Source: Sphaerochaeta pleomorpha str. Grapes (GTDB taxonomy: Bacteria; Spirochaetota; Spirochaetia; Sphaerochaetales; Sphaerochaetaceae). From it: DNA of 64,000 bases. The notes below the pieces were generated by a model. It had not been told where the DNA came from, ran no database searches, and was given only the letters and a program-made list of their open reading frames with translations. Position numbers and translations under genes: made by a program. This document shows positions 7,863 to 17,242 of this stretch, in pieces (positions within the stretch are counted from its first letter, which is position 1; every line of letters starts with the position of its first letter). The stretch spans positions 1,426,001-1,490,000 of the forward strand of contig NC_016633.1 in NCBI RefSeq assembly GCF_000236685.1. Direction: 5' to 3'.

Positions 7863-9400
7863 TAGTTTCCCCTCCTTGTGCGAACCGACTCAATATTGGG
7901 AGTAAACAATTCACGCAGATCATTGAGCCCGAGATGCATCAAAGCCATCCTGTCAATCCCCAGTCCCCAGGCCAGAACCGGCACATCGATGCCGAGGGGC
8001 TTGGTGACCTCAGGCCGGAAAATACCGGCTCCGCCAAGTTCAAACCAACCTAGCACAGGGTGCTTGATATGGACTTCGATAGAAGGCTCGGTGAAGGTGA
8101 AATAGCCAGGAACGTACTTTACTTCCTCGGCTCCCGCAATCTCCTCGGCAAACATCTTCAAAAGGCCAAGCAAGGTTTTCAAATTGACATCATTGCCCAA
8201 TACGATACCTTCGGTCTGGTAGAAGTCGGCACCATGGGTGGCATCTACCTGGTCATACCGGAAACACCGGGCAACGCCGAAATATTTTCCGGGAATCTTT
8301 GCCTTGGTCATCTGGTGTGCAGACAAAACCGTCCCCTGGCTCCGAAGGACCTGGCGGCGTGTAAATTCATGGTCAAAGGAATATCCCCAGCCACGGCTAC
8401 CGGTTTTCCAACCATTCTCGTGGGTCTGGGCAACCTGGCTGAGCCAAGGTTCCTCGATCTCTTTGCAATGTACGGGGTCTTTTACGTAATAGACATCGTG
8501 GATATCCCTTGCACTATGAAACTGGGGCATGAAAAGGGCATCGCCATTCCAGAATTCATTTTCTACAAGCGGTCCGTCAAACTCTTCGAACCCAAGGGCT
8601 GCAAGTTTGTCTTTGACCCACTGTAGATAATTCCCGTAGGGATTGTGCCTGCCAGGAATAAGGCGGGAAGTGGGGGCATTCAACCCGTAAGGCCGGAAAG
8701 TCCCTGTTTTCCAACTTCCGCTTGCAAGCATCTCAGAAGTCACGGAGCCGAATTCGTCTCCGGTAATGTTTGCAGCGATCACTGCCTTTTTGGCAGCATC
8801 GCCAGACTCTGTCAGTGCATACACAAGGTCTTCGCGCTCGATAACCTTGAAGGGAGACCCAGCGGCCCCACGCTTTTTGGCAATCTTGGACATAACCGTC
8901 TTTTCCAGCGGAGAAAGGGTGCTCTCTTCGATTTCACCGTCAAGGCCCTTCTGTAAAAGGGTCGCAACACAAAGCACTTCCTCGGGCAACTCGTCTTTCT
9001 TGGTCTCTGCCTTGTTTTCGCTATTCAAAGCAGTCACCCCAGATTTGGAAAGCTGGCCAAAGGCCGAACCAACTTCGCTTTTCTCAAGGGAAAGGGCCTC
9101 TGCAAGCTCAGGAAGGGTGTGAGCCCCGTTGCTTTGGAGGAATGTAAATATGCGCTGGGCAGGGGTTCCCTTCTGCTGCTGCTCTCTTCCGAGATCTGTC
9201 AGTTCATAGAGAACACGGTTTGTGCGGCTCTTTTCGACCAGGTATCCCTTTGCGCACAACCAACTAAAGGCTTGGTTGCACTGCCCCACTTTATAGTCCA
9301 ACTCCCCGATGATGCACTCGGCGGTAATACTTTCCCCGATAGCGACATGCCTGAGCAGACGGACTTCCAGCGGATGCAAGTTCTTTACATCGATATCCAT
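7862..9400 (-). CDS. pheS: Phenylalanyl-tRNA synthetase alpha subunit (archaeal/spirochaetal type)
   Basis: This 512-residue protein is longer than the roughly 330-residue bacterial PheS. Its first 200 residues are winged-helix-like modules (NQAFSWLCAKGYLVEKS, LSKSGVTAL) as in archaeal and eukaryotic PheS. The class II core follows: GPLVENEFWNGDALFMPQFH near residue 280, motif 2 FRYDQVDATHGADFYQ near 382, and motif 3 GLGIDRMAL near 477. It adenylates phenylalanine and transfers it to tRNA-Phe as an (alpha-beta)2 enzyme with PheT. An ACAGGAG ribosome site and a GC-rich hairpin lie just upstream. Confidence 0.97.
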   Translation of the reverse strand: MDIDVKNLHPLEVRLLRHVAIGESITAECIIGELDYKVGQCNQAFSWLCAKGYLVEKSRTNRVLYELTDLGREQQQKGTPAQRIFTFLQSNGAHTLPELAEALSLEKSEVGSAFGQLSKSGVTALNSENKAETKKDELPEEVLCVATLLQKGLDGEIEESTLSPLEKTVMSKIAKKRGAAGSPFKVIEREDLVYALTESGDAAKKAVIAANITGDEFGSVTSEMLASGSWKTGTFRPYGLNAPTSRLIPGRHNPYGNYLQWVKDKLAALGFEEFDGPLVENEFWNGDALFMPQFHSARDIHDVYYVKDPVHCKEIEEPWLSQVAQTHENGWKTGSRGWGYSFDHEFTRRQVLRSQGTVLSAHQMTKAKIPGKYFGVARCFRYDQVDATHGADFYQTEGIVLGNDVNLKTLLGLLKMFAEEIAGAEEVKYVPGYFTFTEPSIEVHIKHPVLGWFELGGAGIFRPEVTKPLGIDVPVLAWGLGIDRMALMHLGLNDLRELFTPNIESVRTRRGN

Positions 9401-9422
9401 TCTGTTTTACTCCTGTAAGTCA

Positions 9423-9445
9423 GCGCCGCGGAATTACCGCGGCGC
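9423..9445. promoter_or_regulatory. GC-rich hairpin in the pheS leader
   Basis: GCGCCGCGG-aatta-CCGCGGCGC is a perfect 9-bp stem directly upstream of the pheS ribosome site. There is no T tract on either side, so it is not a classic terminator. It could be a translational control or mRNA-protecting element. I see no T-box features. Confidence 0.5.
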
Positions 9446-9473
9446 AGGTGGTGTCTATTCTATAGGTTACGCT

Positions 9474-9498
9474 TAAAAAAGGAAAGTCTCTTTCCTTT
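9474..9498 (-). terminator. Terminator at the end of the E1 dehydrogenase gene
   Basis: On the minus strand AAAGGAAAG-aga-CTTTCCTTT is followed by TTT. The stem overlaps the stop codon of the fused E1 gene. It separates that gene from pheS. Confidence 0.7.
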
Positions 9499-11476
9499 AG
9501 AAAAGCCTTCTCACAGCTGAGACTATCTCTTCTTTTGTAGGAATAACCTGTTTTTCAAGCTCCGGGGAGAAGGGAATCGGGGATTCTTTCCCGCAAATCC
9601 TTACCACAGGAGCCTCAAGGCTGGTAAAACAGACCGGGTCGGAACCAATAATGGCTGCAACTTCCGCCCCATATCCCCCGAATTCGGGACTATCGTGGAC
9701 AATGACAACCCGTCCGGTTTTTTTCACCGAGGTGAGTATGGCATCCTTGTCCATAGGCTTGAGCGTGGCAAGGTCAAGGACCTCTGCCTCAATCTCATCC
9801 TGTGCAGAAAGGATTGCCGCAGCCTCCAGGCAAGTCATGACCGCATGGCTGTAACAGACCAGCGTTACATCATTCCCTTTCTTTTTGGTAATGGCTTTTC
9901 CCAAAGGCAACACATAGTTGCTGTCACCTACCGGACCAAGATTATCGTAGAGCATCTTGTGCTCGAAAAAAAGAACCGGGTTGTTATCCCTGATGGCACT
10001 CTTCAACAAAGCCTTGGCATCGCCGGGACAGGAAGGGGAAACGACGATCAAGCCAGGAATATTGGCAAACATCGACTCAAGGCTCTGGGTATGCTGGGCC
10101 CCGTGCCCGGTCCCACTTCCCATAGGGGTACGGACTACCATCGGACAGGAAAGTTGCCCTCCGCTCATAAACCTGAGTTTGGCAGCATGGTTTACCATTG
10201 GGTCGCTTACCAGAGTCGAAAAATCGCCATACATTATCTCAACGACTGGCCGGATGCCAAGCATTGAGGCCCCGACGGCAAGTCCGGTAAAGGCTTCTTC
10301 ACTTACCGGGGTCTCAAGCACCTGGGCAGGGAAAGTCTCGCTTAAGTTGCCGGTGACCTTGAAACACCCGCCATATAGGCCTATATCCTCGCCTATCAAT
10401 ACTACAGACGGGTCGAGATCCATCTCCTCAGCCAAGGCCTCGCGTACGGCCTCTCGGTAGCTGATCCTGCTGTTTTTCATACACAGGCCAAAGGTTGTAT
10501 CATCAAGATTGGGAGAAAAAAGATACCCCATAGCTTCTTCAAGTGTAATATGTTCGCTTTTGACCGTCTCTGCATCCAATGCAGCCTGGTCAACCTGACG
10601 CTTTGCTTCCAAAATAATCGACTGTACCTCGGAGTCTGTAAAAAGACCGCTTAAAACCATGTTGCGGGAAAAAGACTCGATAGGATCCTTATCTTTCCAA
10701 CCCAGTTCTTCCTCTCGGGTACGGTAGACGCAGCTATCGCTCTTGGAATGTCCACAGGACCGGTAGGTCTTCACTTCAAGGAAATAGGGTTTCGAATTCT
10801 CACGTATATAGGCAACTGCTGCCAGGGCAGCCGCATATACAGCCTGCACGTCATTACCGTCGGCTACGGCATATTCTATGCCATACCCCTTGGAACGGGA
10901 TGCGATAGAATCGGTGGATACAACCGATTGGGTGGGAGCACTCATCCCATAGCCATTGTTCTCACAGAAAAACAAGACCGGGAGGTCCCACACGGAGGCT
11001 AGGTTCATGCTTTCGTGGATGCTTCCCCGGCTTGAAGCTCCATCCCCAAAGATGGCAACACCGATATTTTCTGTCCCTTTACGCTTGAGTGCAAATCCCA
11101 GGCCAATGGCGAGGGGAACCCCACTGCCGACAACAGCCGAGGCTCCTGCATTCCAGTGCTCGGTATCGGTCATATGCATAGAGCCGCCTAGCCCTTTGCA
11201 AATACCATCGGAGGAACCGAACATCTCGCTAAACATCTTGCGTTCGGAAGTTCCCCTTGCAAGGGTATGGCCGTGACAACGGTGGGTGGGGACTATCCAA
11301 TCCCCATCCTTGAGAGCCAAGGCCAAGCCAGCCTGGGTCGCTTCCTGCCCAATGGAAAGATGGGTAGTACCATGCATCTGTTTGTGTTTAAAAAATTCAT
11401 CGACCCGTTCTTCGAAATACCGTGACCGTACCATGATAGAAAGGGCTTGTATCGCCTGTTCTTTTGAAAAATTCAT
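9497..11476 (-). CDS. Fused thiamine-diphosphate E1 component (alpha-beta) of a 2-oxoacid/acetoin dehydrogenase
   Basis: This 659-residue protein joins two subunits that are usually separate. Residues 1 to about 335 are the E1 alpha part, with the ThDP motif GDGASSRGSIHESMNLASVW...ENNGYG. From MKNSRISYREAVREAL onward is the E1 beta part (VVLIGEDIGLYGG, TPVSEEAFTGLAVGASMLGIRPVVEIMYGDF, PMGSGTGHGAQHTQS). It decarboxylates pyruvate, acetoin or a branched-chain oxoacid and passes the acyl group to a lipoyl E2. I chose the ATG at 11476 (MNFSKEQA) because GGGAGCAACA precedes it. No E2, E3 or lipoate gene lies nearby, so its partners must be elsewhere. Which substrate it uses is not clear. Confidence 0.9.
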   Translation of the reverse strand: MNFSKEQAIQALSIMVRSRYFEERVDEFFKHKQMHGTTHLSIGQEATQAGLALALKDGDWIVPTHRCHGHTLARGTSERKMFSEMFGSSDGICKGLGGSMHMTDTEHWNAGASAVVGSGVPLAIGLGFALKRKGTENIGVAIFGDGASSRGSIHESMNLASVWDLPVLFFCENNGYGMSAPTQSVVSTDSIASRSKGYGIEYAVADGNDVQAVYAAALAAVAYIRENSKPYFLEVKTYRSCGHSKSDSCVYRTREEELGWKDKDPIESFSRNMVLSGLFTDSEVQSIILEAKRQVDQAALDAETVKSEHITLEEAMGYLFSPNLDDTTFGLCMKNSRISYREAVREALAEEMDLDPSVVLIGEDIGLYGGCFKVTGNLSETFPAQVLETPVSEEAFTGLAVGASMLGIRPVVEIMYGDFSTLVSDPMVNHAAKLRFMSGGQLSCPMVVRTPMGSGTGHGAQHTQSLESMFANIPGLIVVSPSCPGDAKALLKSAIRDNNPVLFFEHKMLYDNLGPVGDSNYVLPLGKAITKKKGNDVTLVCYSHAVMTCLEAAAILSAQDEIEAEVLDLATLKPMDKDAILTSVKKTGRVVIVHDSPEFGGYGAEVAAIIGSDPVCFTSLEAPVVRICGKESPIPFSPELEKQVIPTKEEIVSAVRRLF

Positions 11477-11553
11477 TGTTGCTCCCAAAAGGAGATATGC
11501 AGTCTCCTTGCTTAAAGCCAAAACAGATAAGTGTTTTGTTTGTGTCTGTCAGA

Positions 11554-12069
11554 CTACTGGTTCATAAGGATAGTGTCAATAAAACCGATATATACCGTAT
11601 GATAATCGCCACCGCGATAATGATTCTGTATTTCAGGCAATACAAACTGTTTTTTCTCGATTTCCATAACCGAGGCCTTCGTACAGGAAAATACCATTTT
11701 TGCCTGTTTGAAGGTAATGCGGTCAACACCATCAGGGGAGGGAATCGGCACCGGCTTCAGCCCAGAATCGAACACTTTGTCACTCTCTCTTCCGCTGTGC
11801 TGCCCACACCATAGGAGGGCTTCTTTCATTTCCGGCCCGAAAAATGAGCAGGTAAAGCCTTTTACCTTATCCAGGAACTGGTGGGTATAGCGGCTTTTTC
11901 GAACATAGGCTACAATAACGTTCCTTCCCCACAGAACACCCATCGTCCCCCAGGATGCCGTCATGGTGTTATAATTGTCCGTAGTTCCTGCTGTAAGGAG
12001 AAACCCATCGTTTCCTATTGCCGAGAAAGGATTGAATTCGAGAACGTCTGCCGATACTTCTGCAAACAT
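11554..12069 (-). CDS. Flavin reductase-like / flavoredoxin family protein
   Basis: This 171-residue protein has the split-barrel FMN-binding pattern of the flavin reductase-like domain: NPFSAIGNDGFLLTAGT near residues 12-28, NTMTASWGTMGVLWG near 33-47, and VRKSRYTH near 56. These proteins bind FMN and act as flavoredoxins or small flavin reductases in anaerobes. GGAGGCCAAT precedes the ATG. It lies 77 bases upstream of the E1 gene on the same strand and might be cotranscribed. Its electron partner is unknown. Confidence 0.85.
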   Translation of the reverse strand: MFAEVSADVLEFNPFSAIGNDGFLLTAGTTDNYNTMTASWGTMGVLWGRNVIVAYVRKSRYTHQFLDKVKGFTCSFFGPEMKEALLWCGQHSGRESDKVFDSGLKPVPIPSPDGVDRITFKQAKMVFSCTKASVMEIEKKQFVLPEIQNHYRGGDYHTVYIGFIDTILMNQ

Positions 12070-12238
12070 ATTGGCCTCCTAATATTGGCTTATAGTGTAA
12101 CTATCGCAAAAAGTGTGGTCAAGTAGTCAATTTCATTCAGTACCATTGTACAGGTAATCCTTGGTTCTGCAACATTTGACGACATTGACACAGCCCTGTT
12201 TTTCTAGTATTCCTAAACAATACAGACATCATCGCCAA

Positions 12239-12253
12239 CAGCCGGAAAGGCTG
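12239..12253 (+). promoter_or_regulatory. Short leader hairpin before hpt
   Basis: CAGCC-ggaaa-GGCTG forms a 5-bp stem just upstream of the GAGGAGGA ribosome site of hpt. A possible -35 (TTGACA, 12185-12190) lies further upstream, but its -10 is weak. The hairpin could space or mildly mask translation. Confidence 0.35.
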
Positions 12254-12268
12254 CGTTGAGGAGGACCA

Positions 12269-12826
12269 ATGAAAGATTCCCTCGCGATCCCTGCTTTGAC
12301 AGAGGATCTCGTACGTGTTCTGATTGATGCAGACACGATTAACCGGAGGGTCGACGAGCTTGCCCGCCAGATTAGCGCAGATTATGCTACAAGTGGAGGC
12401 AACCTCTTAGTCGTTGGAGTACTGAAAGGCTCCTTCATTTTCACTGCCGACCTGACCAGAAGGCTTTCGGTCGACCATGTTGTCGACTTTATCGCCCTGT
12501 CTTCCTATAAAGGGGACACGAGCGGAAATGTAAGGCTCCTTATGGACACCAGGGAAAATATGGAGGGCAGGAATGTCTTGATCATCGAGGATATACTCGA
12601 TAGCGGCAACACGCTTGATTACCTCATCAGGAATTTCAAAACCCGCAACCCCGCCTCCGTAAAGACAGCAGTATTGCTCGACAAACCTGACAGACATGTG
12701 GTCCCTGTTGAAATCGATTATATCGGTTTCACCATTCCTGATGTCTGGGTTGTCGGATATGGCCTCGATTATGCTGAGAAACACAGGACACTACCTTATA
12801 TAGCAGAAATGTATCCACAAGCCTAA
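12269..12826 (+). CDS. hpt: Hypoxanthine phosphoribosyltransferase
   Basis: This 185-residue type I phosphoribosyltransferase has the PRPP loop VLIIEDILDSGNTL near residues 104-117, the VVGVLKGSFIFTADL segment near 48 and the C-terminal DVWVVGYGLDYAEKHRTLPYI. All are typical of bacterial HPRT, which salvages hypoxanthine (and often guanine) to the nucleotide in the cytoplasm. A strong GAGGAGGA site precedes the ATG. It is followed 15 bases later by a second PRTase and then purA, a purine salvage/interconversion operon. Confidence 0.95.
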   Translation: MKDSLAIPALTEDLVRVLIDADTINRRVDELARQISADYATSGGNLLVVGVLKGSFIFTADLTRRLSVDHVVDFIALSSYKGDTSGNVRLLMDTRENMEGRNVLIIEDILDSGNTLDYLIRNFKTRNPASVKTAVLLDKPDRHVVPVEIDYIGFTIPDVWVVGYGLDYAEKHRTLPYIAEMYPQA

Positions 12827-12841
12827 GAGGGAGCAAAACAC

Positions 12842-13402
12842 ATGGACAACGATAAACTGTACGTAAGTTACAATTCGGTGCACAAACTGGTAAAGAACCT
12901 CAGCGAGCAGCTAACTGCTTCTGGCTATGACCCGGATGTAATCGTTGCTATCGGAAGTGGCGGGTTCATTCCAGCCAGAATCATCAAGACGTTTATCAAT
13001 CGGCCCATCTACGCTGTTGGTATTTCCTATTATGGTGTCGACAAGACCCATAAGGACCACCCTACAAAAATCCAATGGATTGACGAAGTACAGTCCCAGC
13101 TCAGGGGTAAGAAGGTATTGCTAATCGACGAAGTCGATGATACCAGGGCTACCCTAGCCTATTGTGTGGGAGAATTGTTGAAGTACGAACCTTCTGAAAT
13201 TGCAGTTCTGGTGCTCCATAACAAGCTCAAGGAAAAGGATGTAGAATTCCCTGTCGAAATCAAACGATATTTTGCAGGTTTGGAAATCGGAGATATCTGG
13301 ATTAAATATCCCTGGGATGCCATCGATATCGAAGAGCATACCGAATTGGAAAAAGAAATGCTCGAAGAAATGAAAAAGCAAGGCAAGGAGCTGTATAAAT
13401 GA
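12842..13402 (+). CDS. Second purine-type phosphoribosyltransferase (xanthine/hypoxanthine PRTase-like)
   Basis: This 186-residue protein has a PRPP-binding loop VLLIDEVDDTRATL near residues 90-103 and IVAIGSGGFIPARIIKTFI near 36-54. The ending DIWIKYPWDA resembles the yeast Xpt1/Hpt1 and archaeal PRTase group rather than bacterial Hpt or Xpt. It likely converts xanthine or hypoxanthine to the monophosphate. AGAGGGAGCAAAACAC lies upstream of the ATG. Its stop overlaps the purA start by 4 bases (ATGA). The base specificity is an inference. Confidence 0.85.
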   Translation: MDNDKLYVSYNSVHKLVKNLSEQLTASGYDPDVIVAIGSGGFIPARIIKTFINRPIYAVGISYYGVDKTHKDHPTKIQWIDEVQSQLRGKKVLLIDEVDDTRATLAYCVGELLKYEPSEIAVLVLHNKLKEKDVEFPVEIKRYFAGLEIGDIWIKYPWDAIDIEEHTELEKEMLEEMKKQGKELYK

Positions 13403-14670
13403 ACAACGTAACATCAATTGTAGGCGCTCAGTGGGGAGATGAAGGCAAGGGACGCATTGTTGACTATCTTGCAGTCAATTCCGATATGGTTATCCGCTAC
13501 CAAGGCGGCGACAATGCCGGGCATACAGTCATCAATGACAAGGGCAAGTTCGCCCTCCATATCATCCCTTCAGGTATCTTCAATCCCGATACCATCAATA
13601 TCGTCGGGGCTGGAACCGTGGTCAATTTCGAGACCATGGCCAGCGAACTCGATTCCATTGCCGCAAAGGGTGTACAAGTGCAGAACCTGTTTATTGACAA
13701 ACGGGCCCATATCATCATGCCCTACCACTGCATGCTTGACGGTGCAGAGGAAAACTCAAAAAGCAAAAACTGGCAGATCGGAACAACCAAACGTGGTATC
13801 GGTCCATGCTATAGCGACAAGGCAGCACGTTCGGGAATCAGGGCTGTCGACCTGCTCGACCCTGAACGCCTTGAAAAAAGACTGCTCATGGCCCTTCCCA
13901 GGAAAAACCGTGAGCTTGCCTACTACGGGCTTCCCGAAGTAACCGTCGAAGAGATGCTTGCTCTCTGTGGCAAATGGACAGAACGTTTCGGTGACAAAAT
14001 CATCGACACCGTCCCTGTCGTTCGCCAGGCCTATGAAGATGGAAAGAAAATTCTACTTGAAGGCCAGCTGGGAATCATGAGAGACCTCGACTGGGGCATT
14101 TACCCCTATACAACCAGCAGCAGCCCGACCTCAGGCGGTGCTACCGTCGGCGCTGGCCTTGCCCCGAGCAGGATCAGCGAAGTAATCGGCGTAGCCAAGG
14201 TCTATTCGACAAGCGTTGGCGGCGGTCCGTACATGACAGAGCTGTTCGACGAGACCGGAGAGAAACTGAGAGCAATCGGGAACGAATTCGGTGCAACAAC
14301 AGGAAGGCCCAGAAGAACAGGATGGTTTGACGGCGTTGCAGCCGACTACTCCTGCTGGATCAATGGGTTTACCGGTGTTGCCCTTACAAAACTCGACATT
14401 CTCGACTCGTTCGAGAAGCTCAAAGTCTGCGTAGCCTACAGGGTCAATGGTGAGATTATCAAATACTTGCCCGAGACAGCCCTGCAGGAAATTGCAGAAC
14501 CCATCTACGAAGAATATGATGGCTGGATGTCCGACACGAGCAAGGCTCGCAAATGGGAAGACCTTCCCGAGAACGCCCAGGTGTACTGCAAGCGACTCGC
14601 CGAGTTGATCGGGGCTCCGATCAAATACATTTCCGTAGGACCGGAACGTGACCAGATCATCATTATGTAG
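13399..14670 (+). CDS. purA: Adenylosuccinate synthetase
   Basis: This 423-residue protein begins with the family P-loop GAQWGDEGKGRIVDYLA, with the catalytic Asp and Lys. It continues with RYQGGDNAGHTV near residue 34 (catalytic His) and TTGRPRRTGWFD near residue 300, which fits the usual length. It makes adenylosuccinate from IMP, aspartate and GTP, the first step to AMP. It is translationally coupled to the PRTase before it. purB, the next enzyme in the path, is also in this window at 42.6 kb but in another unit. Confidence 0.97.
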   Translation: MNNVTSIVGAQWGDEGKGRIVDYLAVNSDMVIRYQGGDNAGHTVINDKGKFALHIIPSGIFNPDTINIVGAGTVVNFETMASELDSIAAKGVQVQNLFIDKRAHIIMPYHCMLDGAEENSKSKNWQIGTTKRGIGPCYSDKAARSGIRAVDLLDPERLEKRLLMALPRKNRELAYYGLPEVTVEEMLALCGKWTERFGDKIIDTVPVVRQAYEDGKKILLEGQLGIMRDLDWGIYPYTTSSSPTSGGATVGAGLAPSRISEVIGVAKVYSTSVGGGPYMTELFDETGEKLRAIGNEFGATTGRPRRTGWFDGVAADYSCWINGFTGVALTKLDILDSFEKLKVCVAYRVNGEIIKYLPETALQEIAEPIYEEYDGWMSDTSKARKWEDLPENAQVYCKRLAELIGAPIKYISVGPERDQIIIM

Positions 14671-14698
14671 TTGAGGCGAAAAGCCTAATCAAGGTATT

Positions 14699-14748
14699 GA
14701 AAAAAGCTGTCGCACTGTCTTGAAAAAGACAAAGACGACAGCTTTTTT
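14699..14748. terminator. Terminator after purA
   Basis: AAAAAGCTGTCG and CGACAGCTTTTTT form a long stem, with a second small stem TGTCTT-gaaa-AAGACA inside. Runs of A and T on both sides allow it to work for purA and, on the other strand, for the amino acid transporter operon. Confidence 0.85.
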
Positions 14749-14846
14749 CTTGTTTCCATGTTTGCTTCTTTTCTTGTTTCCCTGCCTCTGCGTTCATCTT
14801 TCATGCAAAAAGAACGGGGAGAAGCCCTTTCAGAGCACTCTGGTTT

Positions 14847-15584
14847 TTATTTGCCGGTAAAACGGGTAAGGAATTCCTTGGTCCGGGGATTCTTCGGATG
14901 ACCGAAGATTTGCTCTGGGGGCCCTTCCTCTGCAATCTTACCTTCATCCATAAAGACAACATGGGTGGAGATATCACGGGCAAACGACATCTCATGGGTT
15001 ACCACAAGCATCGTCATCCCTTCCTCGGCCAAGGCCTTCATGACATCGAGAACTTCCCCTACCATCTCCGGGTCAAGGGCTGAGGTAGGCTCGTCAAAAA
15101 GCAAAATCTCCGGCTCCATCGCCAAGGCCCTGGCTATGGCGACCCGTTGCTTCTGTCCGCCGGAAAGTTGCTGGGGTTTTGCATTGATAAAAGTATCCAT
15201 CCCCACTTTATGCAGGTAAAACAAGGCTGCTTTCTCAGCCTCGTCTGCCTTCTTTTTCAGAACCTTCATCTGACCAAGCATACAATTACTTAAAACCGTA
15301 TGATTGTTGAACAAATTGAATGACTGGAAAACCATTCCTACTTTGGAACGATATTCGGCTTCATCGACAGTACCGTCAACCACATCCTTAGCATGGAAGA
15401 GTATTTTCCCGGAGGTAGGGTCTTCCAGAAGGTTGATGCATCTCAACAAAGTGGATTTGCCGGAACCGGAAGCTCCGATAATCGAGGTAACATCCTTCGG
15501 CTTCACCGAAAAATCGATATCCCTGAGCACGACGTTGGTTCCAAAGGTTTTCGATAGATGCTGAATCTGTAATATCTCTGCCAT
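14847..15584 (-). CDS. Polar amino acid ABC transporter ATPase (GlnQ/HisP type)
   Basis: This 245-residue protein has a Walker [10 protein letters not shown] near residue 37, signature LSGGQKQR near 141, Walker [16 protein letters not shown] near 160 and the H-loop [10 protein letters not shown]. It matches the GlnQ/ArtP/HisP group that powers polar amino acid uptake from the cytoplasmic face. Its ATG overlaps the permease stop by one base (TAATG). It is the last gene of a binding protein-permease-ATPase operon. Confidence 0.95.
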   Translation of the reverse strand: MAEILQIQHLSKTFGTNVVLRDIDFSVKPKDVTSIIGASGSGKSTLLRCINLLEDPTSGKILFHAKDVVDGTVDEAEYRSKVGMVFQSFNLFNNHTVLSNCMLGQMKVLKKKADEAEKAALFYLHKVGMDTFINAKPQQLSGGQKQRVAIARALAMEPEILLFDEPTSALDPEMVGEVLDVMKALAEEGMTMLVVTHEMSFARDISTHVVFMDEGKIAEEGPPEQIFGHPKNPRTKEFLTRFTGK

Positions 15585-16384
15585 TATAGGTTGCCTCTCG
15601 TTCTTGGGATGTAGGAATTCATGCCACTGGTAAAGGCCAGGGTGTCAGCCGTCGCAAGGTCATAGGTCGCGGGACCATCCATCTTGTTTTCCAGATGGCG
15701 CAAAATCCTGGAGCAAGAGAAAGTCAGGATGAAATAGATAATCAAGGTGACCGTGGCTGCCTCAAAATAAGTATATAAAGCCCCTGAGATACTCTTGAAG
15801 GTGAAAAAGAGTTCTACAGTCCCGATAATGGAAAGTACGCAGGTATCTTTGATATTGATAATAAGGTTATTGCCTATCTGTGGCATGATATTACGCAAGG
15901 CCTGCGGAAGAATCACATGTAGCATTGTCTGGAAATGGTTCATGCCAATAGCCTTTGCACCCTCACTCTGTCCGATATCGACAGAAAGGATGCCACCCCT
16001 CACGGTTTCGGCCATGTAGGCACCGGTATTGATGGAGACAATAAGGATTGCCGCCTGCCACATACCCATATTTATATTGAAAAGCTGGCTGGCACCATAA
16101 AAGATAAAAGCAGCCTGCAACATCATGGGTGTTCCCCGGAAGAACTCAACATAGATGGCAAGGAGGATCTTCACGAATTTCAAGAGCCCCTTTTTTACGG
16201 GGCTGCTTTTTTTACGTGGGGTGATAGTCTGGACAATTCCAACCGCAAAACCGATAAGGCAGCCTAGGGCTGTACATATCAGGGCGATGGCCATAGTAGT
16301 AGCAGCCCCCTTTATCAGGGAGCCACTATATTTTTCCACTATAAATACCATACGCTCGAAAAAATTCATTTCAGATATGGACAT
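15584..16384 (-). CDS. Polar amino acid ABC transporter permease
   Basis: This 266-residue membrane protein has about five spans and the HisMQ/GlnP signature: [21 protein letters not shown] near residue 96, and the EAA loop [25 protein letters not shown] near 150-175, where the ATPase docks. It forms the translocation path, probably as a homodimer because only one permease gene is present. It starts 12 bases after the binding-protein stop. Confidence 0.93.
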   Translation of the reverse strand: MSISEMNFFERMVFIVEKYSGSLIKGAATTMAIALICTALGCLIGFAVGIVQTITPRKKSSPVKKGLLKFVKILLAIYVEFFRGTPMMLQAAFIFYGASQLFNINMGMWQAAILIVSINTGAYMAETVRGGILSVDIGQSEGAKAIGMNHFQTMLHVILPQALRNIMPQIGNNLIINIKDTCVLSIIGTVELFFTFKSISGALYTYFEAATVTLIIYFILTFSCSRILRHLENKMDGPATYDLATADTLAFTSGMNSYIPRTRGNL

Positions 16385-16396
16385 ACAGTTTCCTTA

Positions 16397-17242
16397 TTAG
16401 TTATTCGACAAAGGCTGTACTGAGATAGCTTCATCCATCATTGCGTTGAAATCGGCAACGGTCAGTGTTGCGAGAACCCCATTGATAGCTTTGGTAAGTT
16501 CAGGGGTTTTCTTGGAAACCGACACACCGATGTTGATTTCTTCCTGGCTTACCTGGAAATCATCGTCCGTGGAGGAAAAATCGAGGATTCTCATATTCGG
16601 ATAGGCAACAATTGCAGCCTGGGCAGTTGGCATATCGGTACAGATATAATCGACTCTCTTACTGTTGAGGGCAACCAGCATTGCTGGGGCAGATTCCTGT
16701 GCAGGAAGAATCTTTGCATCCTTGATCTGGGGAAGGCAAGTATCATACCAGATGGTTCCCAGCTGGCTGGTACAGGTTCCTCCGCTCAGATCAGAAAGAC
16801 CCTTGGCCGAGGCATATTTGCTATCTTTGGTAGTCAGGCTAACAATGGAAGCATAGTAGTAGGGGGTCGTGAAGTCTACCATCTCAAGACGCGGGGTAGT
16901 GATGGACTGTCCTGCAATGACACAATCGACAGAACCGGACTGAACGGCAGGAACCAAGGAATCCCAGTCCAATTTGACAATCTGCAGTTCATACCCCAGT
17001 TTCTCTGCAATGAGTTTTGCCATCATGACATCATACCCATAGGCATAATCCTTAGAGCCGACAATGGGAACGGCTCCGTTGGAATCATCAGTCTGAGTCC
17101 AGTTATAGGGGGCATACCCACACTCCATTGCTACGCGCAAGGTCTTTGCAGAAGTAGTGGCAGTTTTTTCACTGTTTCCCTGTGCAAAGGAAACCCCGGC
17201 AACCAAAACGATCATCAATGCTAAAGCAACAATTCTTCTCAT
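16397..17242 (-). CDS. Amino acid ABC transporter substrate-binding protein
   Basis: This 281-residue protein has a Sec signal (MRRIVALALMIVLVAGVSFAQG). The mature part is of the SBP_bac_3 family: LRVAMECGYAPYNWTQ near residue 35, GYDVMMAKLIAEKLGYELQIV near 68, and SVDCVIAGQSITTPR near 108. This family takes polar amino acids or opines to the permease. Upstream of its ATG is GGAAGGAAAAC. It leads the operon. No hairpin separates it from the permease gene, unlike the other binding-protein operons in this window. Confidence 0.93.
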   Translation of the reverse strand: MRRIVALALMIVLVAGVSFAQGNSEKTATTSAKTLRVAMECGYAPYNWTQTDDSNGAVPIVGSKDYAYGYDVMMAKLIAEKLGYELQIVKLDWDSLVPAVQSGSVDCVIAGQSITTPRLEMVDFTTPYYYASIVSLTTKDSKYASAKGLSDLSGGTCTSQLGTIWYDTCLPQIKDAKILPAQESAPAMLVALNSKRVDYICTDMPTAQAAIVAYPNMRILDFSSTDDDFQVSQEEINIGVSVSKKTPELTKAINGVLATLTVADFNAMMDEAISVQPLSNN

